From NCBI GenBank assembly GCA_028289465.1, contig JANQPM010000043.1, positions 1 to 64,000 of the forward strand: a stretch of 64,000 nt of DNA. Direction: 5' to 3'. The stretch comes from Lysobacterales bacterium (GTDB taxonomy: Bacteria > Pseudomonadota > Gammaproteobacteria > Xanthomonadales > SZUA-36). The notes under the pieces were generated by a model. That model searched no databases. It was given only the letters and a program-made list of their open reading frames with translations, and was not told the DNA's origin. Shown in pieces: positions 1 through 9,088 of this stretch. Position 1 is the first letter of the stretch. Each line of letters begins with the position of its first letter. The translations under genes and the position numbers were made by a program.

Positions 1-937
1 CAGGCGCCTTAGACAAGCTTCCGGATCAATGTCCGGCGCCAGCCTGAAGCTCAGCATGCCGCCGAAACCGGACATCTGGCGGGCTGCGATTCGATGCCCC
101 GGGTGGTGCGTCAAACCGGGATAGTAAACTTGGTCCACGCCATCCATAGTATCCAGCGCCTGGGCGATATGCAGTGCGTTGTCCGATTGCCGCTGCACGC
201 GCAGCGCCAGCGTTTTCAGGCTGCGTTCCAGCAGCGCGGCGCACTGGGCGTTAATCGACCCGCCATAGCGGTAGGCCTTGGGACGCAGGCTGCGGATCAG
301 TTCCTGGCTTCCGAGGATCGCGCCGCAGCAAAGATCGCTGTGCCCACCGAGGTATTTGGTGCCGCTGTGGATTACGCAATCTATTCCCAGAGCGATCGGG
401 TTCTGCAATATCGGGCTGGCGAAGGTATTGTCAATCGCACTGAGAATTCCGCGCGCCTGCGCGATGCCGGCGACGGCCGCCAGGTCCAGTACGTCGATCA
501 GCGGATTGGTCGGCGATTCCACGTAAATCAGCCGGGTGCGATCGGTACAGGCAGCGTCAATGGCATTTGAGTCCAGCGGCACGAAATCGAACTCGATCCC
601 GCGCGCGGCCAGCTCGCCGATAGCCCAGTCCTGCGTACCGCCGTAGATGCCTTCGACGAACACCGCGTGGTCGCCGTGCTGCAAAGTGCCCACCAACAGC
701 AGCGAGATTGCCGCCATGCCCGAACTCATCAGCAGGCCGTCTTCGGCCTGTTCCAGCGCACAGAGTTTTTCCACCACGACTTGCTGGTTGAAGGTGTTGA
801 AGTAACGAGGGTAGCGGACTTCCGGCTGGTTCAGGTAATCATGGGCTGAGGAAGCGATTAGCGGAGTGTTAACGCCGCCGCTGACGGTATCCTGACGGGT
901 TCCGGCGTGTACGCTTAAGGTTGCTTTGTTGGTCACA
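1..937 (-). CDS. PLP-dependent Cys/Met metabolism enzyme (cystathionine gamma-synthase/lyase family), partial
   Basis: The reverse frame from a GTG at 935-937 stays open to the left window edge, giving 312 codons of a family usually 380-400 residues long, so the C-terminus is missing. AAGGA lies just upstream of the GTG. Family landmarks are visible: SSGMAAIS near residue 71, SPTNPL near 141, AIDNTFASP near 167 and the PLP lysine in IHSGTKYLGG (about K194). The family acts in the cytoplasm on cystathionine, homocysteine or methionine derivatives. The sequence does not separate gamma-synthase, beta-lyase and methionine gamma-lyase. It is divergent from the EamA gene, with only about 80 bp between the two starts. 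Confidence 0.88.
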
Positions 938-1015
938 CTGAATCCTTGCTATTGGCGCTTGAATGGCGCATCGCCTGGCAGCACAATGCCGGTTTATTTT
1001 GATCTTGGCAAGCTG

Positions 1016-1897
1016 ATGCGTCAGAACACTTCGGTAAAAGCCAATCTGCTGCTGCTGATCACCGCCGCGATCTGGGGTTTCGCGTTTGTGGCGCAGCGCG
1101 CCGGCATGGAATACCTGGGGCCGTTCACATTCAACGGCATACGGTTTTTGCTCGGTACCTTGTCCCTGCTGCCGGTGGCTTATCTGCTCGGCCGCCGCAA
1201 CGCGGCTCTCGAGGGGCCGGCCGGGTCACCGATCGGACCGGGTCTGATCTGCGGCCTGTTTTTGTTCGCCGGCGCGTCTTTTCAGCAAATCGGAATTCAG
1301 TATACGACTGCCGGCAAAGCCGGCTTTATCACTGGTATGTATGTGGTTTTGGTGCCGTTTTTCGGTTTGTTGCTCGGGCGCATGATCGGCGCCAAGGTCT
1401 GGTTCGGCGCGCTGCTGGCGGCGGCCGGCCTGTATCTGCTGAGCGTGACGGACTCGATGCGGCTGGAGCGGGGCGATGCGCTGGTGTTGTTCAGCGCCGT
1501 GTTCTGGGCGCTGCATGTGCTGGCGATCGACCGTTTTGTACTGCGCGTCGATGCGTTAAAGCTGGCCGTCACCCAATTTACCGTTTGCACCGTTCTCAGC
1601 ATCATGGTTGCCGGTGCACTGGAAACGGCAAGCTGGGACGCAATTCGGGCGGCGGCGGTACCGCTGTTTTACGCCGGTGTCATGTCCGTCGGCGTGGCTT
1701 ACACCCTGCAGGTGATTGCCCAGCAGGAAGCCCACCCTGCCCATGTCGCGATCATCCTGAGCCTGGAGGGCGTATTTGCGGTGCTCGGCGGCTGGCTGCT
1801 GCTGAACGAGTGGCTGACCCCGCGCATGGCCGCCGGCTGTGCGTTAATGCTGGCCGCGATGGTTGTCGCGCAGTGGCGCGCTTCGGACAATGCCTGA
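1016..1897 (+). CDS. EamA/DMT-family inner membrane transporter
   Basis: The product is 293 residues of almost continuous hydrophobic helices, about ten segments in two EamA halves of five. It begins with NLLLLITAAIWGFAFVAQ and contains the typical segment AGKAGFITGMYVVLVPFFG. The family exports metabolites or amino acids; the substrate cannot be read from the sequence. The ATG at 1016 is chosen because it puts the first membrane segment at the expected distance. The frame is open up to 926, with another ATG at 986, but those starts would overlap the divergent gene or add a hydrophilic tail. No strong ribosome-binding site settles the choice. Confidence 0.85.
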   Translation: MRQNTSVKANLLLLITAAIWGFAFVAQRAGMEYLGPFTFNGIRFLLGTLSLLPVAYLLGRRNAALEGPAGSPIGPGLICGLFLFAGASFQQIGIQYTTAGKAGFITGMYVVLVPFFGLLLGRMIGAKVWFGALLAAAGLYLLSVTDSMRLERGDALVLFSAVFWALHVLAIDRFVLRVDALKLAVTQFTVCTVLSIMVAGALETASWDAIRAAAVPLFYAGVMSVGVAYTLQVIAQQEAHPAHVAIILSLEGVFAVLGGWLLLNEWLTPRMAAGCALMLAAMVVAQWRASDNA

Positions 1898-1969
1898 CAC
1901 CGGCCGCGAATTCCATTCTCTTTGTCGACAGCAGCGGGCGGTTTGCGAGCCGCTGCGGTCCTCTTCTGC

Positions 1970-3397
1970 ATGAAGCTCGAATGTCCGTTCTGGTATTGTT
2001 GTGCCGCTGTCGTGCTGTGGGCGGGCAGCGCCGCTGCCACCGATTTCCCGGTGCTGCAACAGCAGATCGACGACATTCGGCAACGCCATGGCGTGTCCGC
2101 GGCCGCGGTGATATTGGTCGAGGACAAAACCACGCGCCTGGCGCACTATTCCGGAGTGACTGACTGGGCGCAGCGCCGCCCGGTCTCGGAAGACACTTAT
2201 TTCCGGGTCGGTTCGGTGACCAAGGCGTTTACCGGTCTGGCGCTGCTGCGGGCCGAACAGCAGGGCGTTCTGCGACTGGATCAGCCGCTTCGCGAATTGC
2301 TGCCTGACTTGCCGTTCGAAAATCCCTATGCCGGGACCGACCCGGTGCGGGTCGGCCATTTGCTGGAGCATTCGGCCGGCTGGTATGACATGAGCAAACC
2401 GGAATTCGACCATAACGATCCGGTCGGCCTGAAGGATGCACTGGCGATAGCGCCCCAATCGCGTATCAGCCACTGGCCGCCCGGCTGGCATTCTTCTTAT
2501 TCCAATATCGGCCCGGGTGTCGCATCTTACGCACTGGAGCGGCAGACCGGTCAGCCGTTTGGAGCCTATATGGACCGGCATGTGTTCGAGCCGCTGGGCA
2601 TGGCGTCGGCCACCCTGCTGCCGACCGATTCGGTCAAAGCGCGGCTCGCGGCCGGCTATGACCGTGACGGCCGGACCCCGATCCCTTACTGGCATATCGT
2701 CTACCCGGCTTCGGGGGCGATGAATGTCCGGCCGAAGGACATGGCGCGGTTCCTGCAAATGCTGGTCAACCGGGGAGCGCTCGACGGCCGCGCGGTATTT
2801 TCCTCGGCGCAGATCCGGCGTCTGGAAAATCCGCGCCACACGCTGGCGGCGCGGACCGGGCTGGAATTCGGCTACGGGCTCGGCAATTATCATGCGCTGT
2901 ACCGCGGCCATGTGCTGCACGGTCACGGCGGCGATGCGGACGGCTATCTGGCGCACTATGAGTACAGCCTGGCATCGAAACGCGGCTACTTTGCGGTGAT
3001 TAATGCGTTTAACCATCAACCGCTGCGCGAGATTCGCCGCGTGTTGCGCGACTGGCTGGTCGACGGTCTGGAAAAACCGGCCCCGCCGCCGGCGATACGC
3101 CTGCCGGAAGGACGTTTGGCGAACCTGGCCGGAAACTACCGCCGGGCGTCGAAGCGCTTTCCTTATCCCGGTTGGGAACAGGAGGGGCTGGAGGTTCGCG
3201 CGGACGGATTTCGCCTGCTGACCCGCCAGTCCGGCGGTCGCTGGCTGCCGCTGCTGCCGGTCACCGAGCGGCAGTTCCGTCGGCCGGACGATCCGGTGGC
3301 CACGGCGGCATTCGTGAAGCTGGCTGACGGCCGGGTCGTATTGCAGGGCCGCATGGGCAATTTTATTCGCTCGGCGGCGTTGGAATTCAGCCCCTGA
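1970..3397 (+). CDS. Secreted serine hydrolase, class C beta-lactamase-like fold
   Basis: The 475-residue product starts with a Sec signal (hydrophobic stretch ending AGSAAA, likely cleavage before TDF). Its beta-lactamase-related domain has all three active-site elements: SVTK (S82, K85), YSN (Y178) and HGHGG (318-322) in the place of the KTG box. Such proteins are periplasmic or secreted D-Ala-D-Ala peptidases, esterases or peptide amidases, and are usually not resistance enzymes. A C-terminal segment after about residue 370 looks like the small extra domain often attached to this family. The frame opens at 1922, but the ATG at 1970 begins the signal peptide. It converges on the M1 peptidase gene, with 29 bp between. 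Confidence 0.85.
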   Translation: MKLECPFWYCCAAVVLWAGSAAATDFPVLQQQIDDIRQRHGVSAAAVILVEDKTTRLAHYSGVTDWAQRRPVSEDTYFRVGSVTKAFTGLALLRAEQQGVLRLDQPLRELLPDLPFENPYAGTDPVRVGHLLEHSAGWYDMSKPEFDHNDPVGLKDALAIAPQSRISHWPPGWHSSYSNIGPGVASYALERQTGQPFGAYMDRHVFEPLGMASATLLPTDSVKARLAAGYDRDGRTPIPYWHIVYPASGAMNVRPKDMARFLQMLVNRGALDGRAVFSSAQIRRLENPRHTLAARTGLEFGYGLGNYHALYRGHVLHGHGGDADGYLAHYEYSLASKRGYFAVINAFNHQPLREIRRVLRDWLVDGLEKPAPPPAIRLPEGRLANLAGNYRRASKRFPYPGWEQEGLEVRADGFRLLTRQSGGRWLPLLPVTERQFRRPDDPVATAAFVKLADGRVVLQGRMGNFIRSAALEFSP

Positions 3398-3426
3398 ACG
3401 GCAGCGCCAAAACTATGGCGCCAACG

Positions 3427-6195
3427 CTACGGGGTACTGTTCAGCGAATCCACGAACGCGTCGAAACCGGGTTTGTGCGCTTCGACCTTGGCCGCACACA
3501 GCCGAATGCGCTCCAGTGTTTGTCCCAGGCTTCGTGGCCCGCCCTGCAGCGCATCCACCCTGGGGCCGAAAAACGCATCCACTTCGGCCAGCCTTTCCAC
3601 ATCGCAGAACCCGCCGCCGAACGCGGCAACATTGCCCTTGCCCCAGCTCGGTATGCGTTCCAGAAACGCGTCCAGGTTCTGCTGGAGCCAGTGCCAGGCC
3701 ACTTCGCGGGTGGCCGGGGCGCTGATCTGGCCGACGGCGACGGTGTAAATTTCGTTGTCATGCAGGCGTTCTGAAAGCGCCAGGTCCATTAGTTCCGGCG
3801 TTTTCGCCGGGTCCTGATTTCTCCCGATACCGCTAAGCAGGCGGCTTCGGACCACCGGGTCGTCGGTCTGATCCAGCAGCTGGTTCAGATGGTCGATGAA
3901 CGCCGGACCGCCGGACTCTGCCGCGATCTTGACCGCTTGTCCCACCAGGTTCTGATTGAGATCGCCAGCGTCGATTTGGCCGCCGGCCTGGTATCCGGTG
4001 TAATGGATCGCAAGCGCTTCCAGCGTTTCGCGCAGCGCCGGCACTTTCGCGTTGTCTGACAGGAATCTGATCAGGCTGGCCTGCAACTGCGCGGCGTCGC
4101 GGTCGGAATGCGATTCCATCCCGACCTGATCGGCGCGCGCCGAATACAGGCGGGTGAAGTACGCCTGCAACCGGGGCAGCTGCCCGGGGTTGGCCAGTTC
4201 TGTTTCGATAAACCTGAGCTGTCCCATCGGGTCTGTTGCAATGCGCCACGACGGGTGCGTGACCAGTTGCGAGACCACGCTCATATAGGTGGAAACGTCT
4301 GCCGCGCCGACATTGAATGCGCCGTCCAGGCTGTCGCTGAGGCTCATCATTTCCTCGGTCGACAGTAGCGCGGTGTTTTGCAGCAGCCGGTTCCAGTCGT
4401 GCTGGCTGAGCGACCAGCGGTAATAGCCGGCGCTGTCTGCGTTCGGCATGACATATGCCGGACAGCGATTGGCCGGCAGTTCAAAAGTCTGTTCCGCTTG
4501 ATCGAGAATTACGCAGGTTTTGCGACTTTCTTCGGCGTCCCCGTACTTCAGACACACCGGTATTTGCCATTGCCGGTCCTTTGATCCTTCCGAACCCAGC
4601 GGGATGAAACGCGACTGGGTCAGGGTTACGCTGACCCGGTCGGCCGCGCACTGCGAGGTGAGTTGCACCAGGGGCAGGCCGGGCTGTTCCAGAAAGGAGC
4701 GAAAGGCCCGGGCCACGACCGCCGGTTCCCGGTCGGCGGCATGGTGGGACAGCGCGCCGATAAAGTCGTCAGAGGTCGCATTGCCGAACGCATTATTGCG
4801 CATGAATTCGCGAACGCCGGCCCGGAATGCATCCCGGCCGAGCAGGCTTTCAAACATGGTCAGCACCGCGCCGCCCTTGCTGTAGGTGATGCTGTCAAAA
4901 GCCGAAGCGATATCGTGATTGCTTTCGATCGGCTGGCGAATCTGGCGGGCGGTCATCAGCGTATCGCGGCCCATCACGCCGAGCGCGCGCGAGGTCATGT
5001 CCTGCCGGAAATTGCCTTCCGGATTCCACGCGTCCAGCGATGCATAGGCCATCCAGGTGGCGAATGATTCGTTCAGCCAGATATCGTCCCACCAGACCGG
5101 GGTGACATAGTTGCCGAACCACTGGTGGGCCAGCTCGTGGGCGTGGACCCGCTGGAAATTCCAGCGGCGCTGCGGCGTGGCCTGGTCGTCGACCAGCAAA
5201 ATGGATTCCCGGTAGGTAATCGCACCGACGTTTTCCATCGCGCCGGCATTGAAATCCGGCACCGCAATGATATCGAGCTTGGCGAACGGGTACGGGATGC
5301 CGAAGTAGTCTTCCAGCGATTCCAGTATCCCCTGGGTGTTTTGCAATGCATAGCTTAGCTGCTCCCCTTTGCCTTTTACCGCGATGCCGCGCAGCGGCAC
5401 GGTGCGGTCGCGTACCGGCGTTCTCGGCAACGCTTCCCATTCCACGACATCGAACGGGCCGACCGCGAACGCGACCAGATAAGTCGGCAACGGTTCGCTG
5501 CGGGCAAAGCGTACGCGTTTCAGCCCGTCTTCCAGCGGCTCGCTGGATACCGCCGGCGTTGATGCGATGGCGGTGTGGTCTTCGCGGACGGTGAGTTCGA
5601 ATTCAAACGGGGCCTTGAATGACGGGTCGTCGAATCCGGGAAAAGCCAGGCGGGCCGAGATAGCCTGAAACTGGGTAAATGCGTAGTCTTCGCCACCGGC
5701 GCTGACTTTGTACAACGCCTCCAGGGAACCGTTGAACGGTGCCCGGTAGTCGATAATCAGACGGCCGCGGCCATCGACGGGCTTCGGCAGCCGGATGCGG
5801 ACTACGCCCGATTCGTCGACCTGCTCGTATTCGGCTTTCAGCGATTGCCCGTCGGCCAGTCGCAGTTCGCTGCGGGCCACGGTCAGGTCCTGGCCGTGCA
5901 GATAGAACGTATCTGTCGTCTCGGTAAAGTCCAGGTCGATCCGGGTGGTGCCGGAAAATCCGGCCTCATCGGGGAGCACGGTCAGCGCGAGGTGATAATG
6001 TAGCGGTATGACGGTATGCGGAAGCCGGCCTAACGGGTGGCCATCGTCGGTGTGACCCGCAGGTTCCGCAGCGCCAGTCTGCGATGCCTGCTGATCGGTG
6101 TGGTCCGCCTCCGATGTCACATCCGCCGGCATATCTGCGGTTTCCTGGCACGCGGCCAGAACCATCCCTAGCAATATGAAAATCCATGTCCGCAT
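3427..6195 (-). CDS. M1-family zinc aminopeptidase, lipoprotein
   Basis: A 922-residue metallopeptidase. It starts with a lipoprotein signal whose lipobox is LAAC (cysteine 16), so it is probably anchored in the outer membrane or on the periplasmic face. The exopeptidase motif GAMEN is at 318-322 and the zinc site HELAH is at 353-357, with the third ligand E376 in NES. The long helical C-terminal half (residues 550-920) resembles the ERAP1-like domain of M1 enzymes. It removes N-terminal residues from peptides, presumably nutritional ones, and so fits with the S9 and S10 peptidases later in the window and the Opp importer. It is divergent from the gene starting near 6342. Confidence 0.93.
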   Translation of the reverse strand: MRTWIFILLGMVLAACQETADMPADVTSEADHTDQQASQTGAAEPAGHTDDGHPLGRLPHTVIPLHYHLALTVLPDEAGFSGTTRIDLDFTETTDTFYLHGQDLTVARSELRLADGQSLKAEYEQVDESGVVRIRLPKPVDGRGRLIIDYRAPFNGSLEALYKVSAGGEDYAFTQFQAISARLAFPGFDDPSFKAPFEFELTVREDHTAIASTPAVSSEPLEDGLKRVRFARSEPLPTYLVAFAVGPFDVVEWEALPRTPVRDRTVPLRGIAVKGKGEQLSYALQNTQGILESLEDYFGIPYPFAKLDIIAVPDFNAGAMENVGAITYRESILLVDDQATPQRRWNFQRVHAHELAHQWFGNYVTPVWWDDIWLNESFATWMAYASLDAWNPEGNFRQDMTSRALGVMGRDTLMTARQIRQPIESNHDIASAFDSITYSKGGAVLTMFESLLGRDAFRAGVREFMRNNAFGNATSDDFIGALSHHAADREPAVVARAFRSFLEQPGLPLVQLTSQCAADRVSVTLTQSRFIPLGSEGSKDRQWQIPVCLKYGDAEESRKTCVILDQAEQTFELPANRCPAYVMPNADSAGYYRWSLSQHDWNRLLQNTALLSTEEMMSLSDSLDGAFNVGAADVSTYMSVVSQLVTHPSWRIATDPMGQLRFIETELANPGQLPRLQAYFTRLYSARADQVGMESHSDRDAAQLQASLIRFLSDNAKVPALRETLEALAIHYTGYQAGGQIDAGDLNQNLVGQAVKIAAESGGPAFIDHLNQLLDQTDDPVVRSRLLSGIGRNQDPAKTPELMDLALSERLHDNEIYTVAVGQISAPATREVAWHWLQQNLDAFLERIPSWGKGNVAAFGGGFCDVERLAEVDAFFGPRVDALQGGPRSLGQTLERIRLCAAKVEAHKPGFDAFVDSLNSTP

Positions 6196-6341
6196 GTCAT
6201 TATTCCATTCGCAGAAAGCCTTGGATTTTATAGTCCCCGAGTATCAGGGTCGAGTATTAGGGGGTCGAGCGGCAAAGGTTATGGAACATGTACAGAAATC
6301 GGCGGTTCGCTGAGCTTTGGCGATTTTACCGGACCCGTTTC

Positions 6342-7574
6342 ATGCGGTCCGGCACGTTCAGCGTCGGCAGACTTTGCGGCGCTGCACTATGCGTTCTGCT
6401 GCCAATGTACGGCCAGGCTGCCGAATTGGTCGGTATTGCTGTGATGGATGCCGAACAGTTCGTTCCGGGGCCGGGTTCGGGACATTTTATCGAGCCGGCT
6501 AACGGTGTGGTGCCGCCGTTTTCCGCGAAACAGCCGATACAGGGGATTTCCGCACTGGATTACGACCCCGAACGTCGACGTTGGCTGGGCCTGATCGACA
6601 ACGGTTTTGGCAGCCGGGAAAATTCGGCGGATTATCTGCTGCGGGTCGTGGAATTGCGCCCACAGTTTAAAACGGCAGTCGGTGGTTCAGGCCTTATGAG
6701 CGCAAAAACGGCATTTTTGCTCTCCGATCCGCAGGGCTTTCTAAGAGTCCCGATCACCGCGCAACGCGGCGCGCTGGCCGGCATTGACGGCCACTTCTGG
6801 CATGTTCCTCAGGCGATTCGAAAAAACCGCTGGCTGACAGGGGCGGACCTGGACCCGGAATCCATGGTCAGGCTGGCTGACGGCAGCTTCTGGTTCGGCG
6901 ATGAGTTCGGTCCGTTTTTGGTGCATACCGATCGCGGCGGAAGAATTCTCGAACCGCCGGTACCGGTGCCGGGGCTGTTTGCGCCGCAAAACCCGTTCCT
7001 CGGGGACAGCACACCCAATGTTGCGGCCAGCGGCGGTTTTGAGGGTATGAGCCTCAGCGAGGACGCCAGCAGCCTGATCGGCCTGCTGGAAAAACCGCTG
7101 GCCGGCCAGCACAACCTGCTCAACGCATACCGCTTTTCGCTCCTCAATGGCGCTTTTACCGGCGACCGGCCGGTCTGGCGGTACCCGCTGTCCGACCCGG
7201 ATCACCGAATCGGTGCGTTGAAAACCGTTGATGCGCACCGTTTTCTGGTGATCGAACGCGACCGGCAGCAAGGCGACACGGCGCGGTTTAAACGCATCTT
7301 TATTGTCGATACTCGCGGCCTGAACAACGGCACTACCGTGAAGAAAACGCTGCTGGTTGATTTGTTGGCGCTGCGGGATCCCGCTCGTCTGGCCAGCGAC
7401 GGGGTGTTCCGCTTTCCGTTTGTCACGATAGAAGGGGTGGTTGTCGTGGACCGCCATACCATCGCGGTGATCAACGACAATAATTACCCGTTCAGCGTCG
7501 GACGGCATCTCGAGGCAGCGCGTCCTGACGACACGGAACTCATATTGGTTCGGCTGGATCGGCCGTTGTATTAA
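6342..7574 (+). CDS. Exported esterase-like-activity-of-phytase family protein
   Basis: The 410-residue product has an N-terminal signal-type segment (LCGAALCVLLPMYGQAAE). Its body matches the phytase-like esterase family (beta-propeller type). Diagnostic stretches are IQGISALDYDP, ADLDPESMVRL with FWFGDEFGPFLVH, and the C-terminal VTIEGVVVVDRHTIAVINDNNYPF. Members are periplasmic; their substrate is unclear despite the family name. The frame opens at an ATG at 6288, which would add 18 residues rich in Arg and aromatic residues ahead of the signal. I prefer 6342 because it gives a normal signal peptide, although no good ribosome-binding site is seen at either. Confidence 0.8.
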   Translation: MRSGTFSVGRLCGAALCVLLPMYGQAAELVGIAVMDAEQFVPGPGSGHFIEPANGVVPPFSAKQPIQGISALDYDPERRRWLGLIDNGFGSRENSADYLLRVVELRPQFKTAVGGSGLMSAKTAFLLSDPQGFLRVPITAQRGALAGIDGHFWHVPQAIRKNRWLTGADLDPESMVRLADGSFWFGDEFGPFLVHTDRGGRILEPPVPVPGLFAPQNPFLGDSTPNVAASGGFEGMSLSEDASSLIGLLEKPLAGQHNLLNAYRFSLLNGAFTGDRPVWRYPLSDPDHRIGALKTVDAHRFLVIERDRQQGDTARFKRIFIVDTRGLNNGTTVKKTLLVDLLALRDPARLASDGVFRFPFVTIEGVVVVDRHTIAVINDNNYPFSVGRHLEAARPDDTELILVRLDRPLY

Positions 7575-7665
7575 ACCCTGGCCGTTGTTTTAAACTTCAC
7601 CTGTTATTTTGAACTATTGGGAAAAAGCGATTTAATCACCCGCTGACAGCACGGAGGGCGAAAGC

Positions 7666-8157
7666 ATGGCATCGGTGTCGGTAGAACAACAAATTGACGC
7701 AGCGCCGGAGGATGTATTTCGGGCTTTCTCCGATTTCGAAAATGCCGCGCAATTTATCACGGGTATTGTCCGGATTGAGATGCTGACCACCGGCGCGGTC
7801 CGCGTGGGTACGCGCTGGCGCGAAACGCGCATCATGTTTAAAAAGGAAGCGACAGAAGAGATCTGGCTGACCGAATTCGAACCGCCTCGGCAGTATGTGG
7901 CCGAGGCCGAATCGAACGGGGCGCATTACCGGTCGGCCTTCAGGTTTGTGCCGAACGACGGCGGAACCCGGGTCACGATGGATTTCGAAGCCACACCGGT
8001 TTCCCTGTTTGCACGGCTCACGTCCTTTCTGATGGCGCCGATGATGCTGAAATCGGTAGTCAAGGTAATGGAACAGGATATGATCGACCTTAAAACGGCG
8101 ATCGAGAAAAAGCCCGGGGCTGCCGGTACAGCCGACAGTGCGAATACACTGTTCTGA
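7666..8157 (+). CDS. SRPBCC (START-like) family protein
   Basis: A 163-residue cytoplasmic protein with the layout of polyketide-cyclase/START-like proteins. An N-terminal strand (SVSVEQQIDAAPEDVFRAFSDFENAAQF) leads into a curved sheet (VRVGTRWRETRIMF), followed by a long C-terminal helix near residues 120-155. These proteins bind hydrophobic ligands; no ligand is predictable. A GGAGG ribosome-binding site precedes the ATG. It converges on mutM, with 11 bp between the stops. Confidence 0.8.
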   Translation: MASVSVEQQIDAAPEDVFRAFSDFENAAQFITGIVRIEMLTTGAVRVGTRWRETRIMFKKEATEEIWLTEFEPPRQYVAEAESNGAHYRSAFRFVPNDGGTRVTMDFEATPVSLFARLTSFLMAPMMLKSVVKVMEQDMIDLKTAIEKKPGAAGTADSANTLF

Positions 8158-8168
8158 CGGGTTGTCCG

Positions 8169-8981
8169 CTACCGCTGACAACGGCCGCAATAGAAACTCG
8201 ATCGCTGTCCGATACGCCGCTGCCTGACCGTGTTGCCACAATGTACGCACGGCTGCCCGGTTCGACCGTAAACCAGTAGCTGTTGCGCAAAATACCCCGG
8301 TTCGCCGTCGGCGCTGGTGAAATCCCGCAGCGTGGTGCCGCCCAGCGTAATCGCATCCGATAGAATCTGCTTAACCGCACCGGCCAGTTTGTCGTAACGC
8401 TGTCTGGCGATCCGGCCGGCTGCCCGGTTCGGGTGGATGCCGGCCAGAAACAGCGCTTCGGACGCATAAATATTGCCGACGCCGACGACGACATGCCCAT
8501 CCATCAGAAAGTTCTTCACCGCGTTGCGTCGGCCGCGCGAGCGGCCCCACAGGTGATTGCCGTCAAAAGCCGGCGTTAGCGGTTCCGGGCCCAGATTCCT
8601 GAGCAGCGGGTGCGTCTCGGGCGCATCGGTCCACCACAGCATCGCACCGAAACGTCTGGGGTCGTTGAAGCGCAGCAGCGTGCGGTTGTCCAGATGGATG
8701 TCGACATGGTCGTGCTTGCCCGGCGGGCGATCGGCCGGCAGTATCCGCAGCGAACCCGTCATGCCGAGGTGCATCAGTATCGTGCCCTGCTGCAGGCGCA
8801 GCAGCAGGTATTTGGCCCGTCGCTGAATCGCGTCGATCCGCTGTCCGACAGCTTGCTGAATATCGCGGGGTATCGGCCAGCGCAGTTGCGGCTGGCGAAT
8901 GTCCAACGCAGCGATTCGCCGCCGGCTCAGATGGGGTTCGATGCCGCGTCGGGTAGTTTCCACTTCTGGTAGTTCTGGCAT
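8169..8981 (-). CDS. mutM: Formamidopyrimidine-DNA glycosylase
   Basis: The 270-residue product is full length. It begins [14 protein letters not shown], which supplies the catalytic N-terminal proline (after Met removal) and Glu of the Fpg/Nei family. The lesion-recognition and helix-two-turn-helix region includes [19 protein letters not shown]. It ends in a four-cysteine zinc finger (CVHC and CGRC). It excises 8-oxoguanine and formamidopyrimidines in base-excision repair and nicks the strand. The YASE and zinc-finger features favour MutM over Nei. It is divergent from hyuA. Confidence 0.95.
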   Translation of the reverse strand: MPELPEVETTRRGIEPHLSRRRIAALDIRQPQLRWPIPRDIQQAVGQRIDAIQRRAKYLLLRLQQGTILMHLGMTGSLRILPADRPPGKHDHVDIHLDNRTLLRFNDPRRFGAMLWWTDAPETHPLLRNLGPEPLTPAFDGNHLWGRSRGRRNAVKNFLMDGHVVVGVGNIYASEALFLAGIHPNRAAGRIARQRYDKLAGAVKQILSDAITLGGTTLRDFTSADGEPGYFAQQLLVYGRTGQPCVHCGNTVRQRRIGQRSSFYCGRCQR

Positions 8982-9088
8982 TGGCGCATTGTACGCGCAG
9001 CGGTCCGCGCGTAGCCACCGTATCGGCTGCCCGGTGGGCTGTTTGTAGGCTGCTTTGAGATCGGTCGCGAAGCCTGTAGCATGGCGCC

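Noticed and set aside
1844-3019. A 391-codon minus-strand frame opposite the serine hydrolase
   Set aside because: It lacks any recognisable domain and is antisense to a clearly recognisable gene in high-G+C DNA, where such shadows are frequent.
3402-3424. Imperfect hairpin AGCGCCA / TGGCGCC between convergent genes
   Set aside because: There is no T-run on either strand and the stem is short, so I do not call it a terminator.
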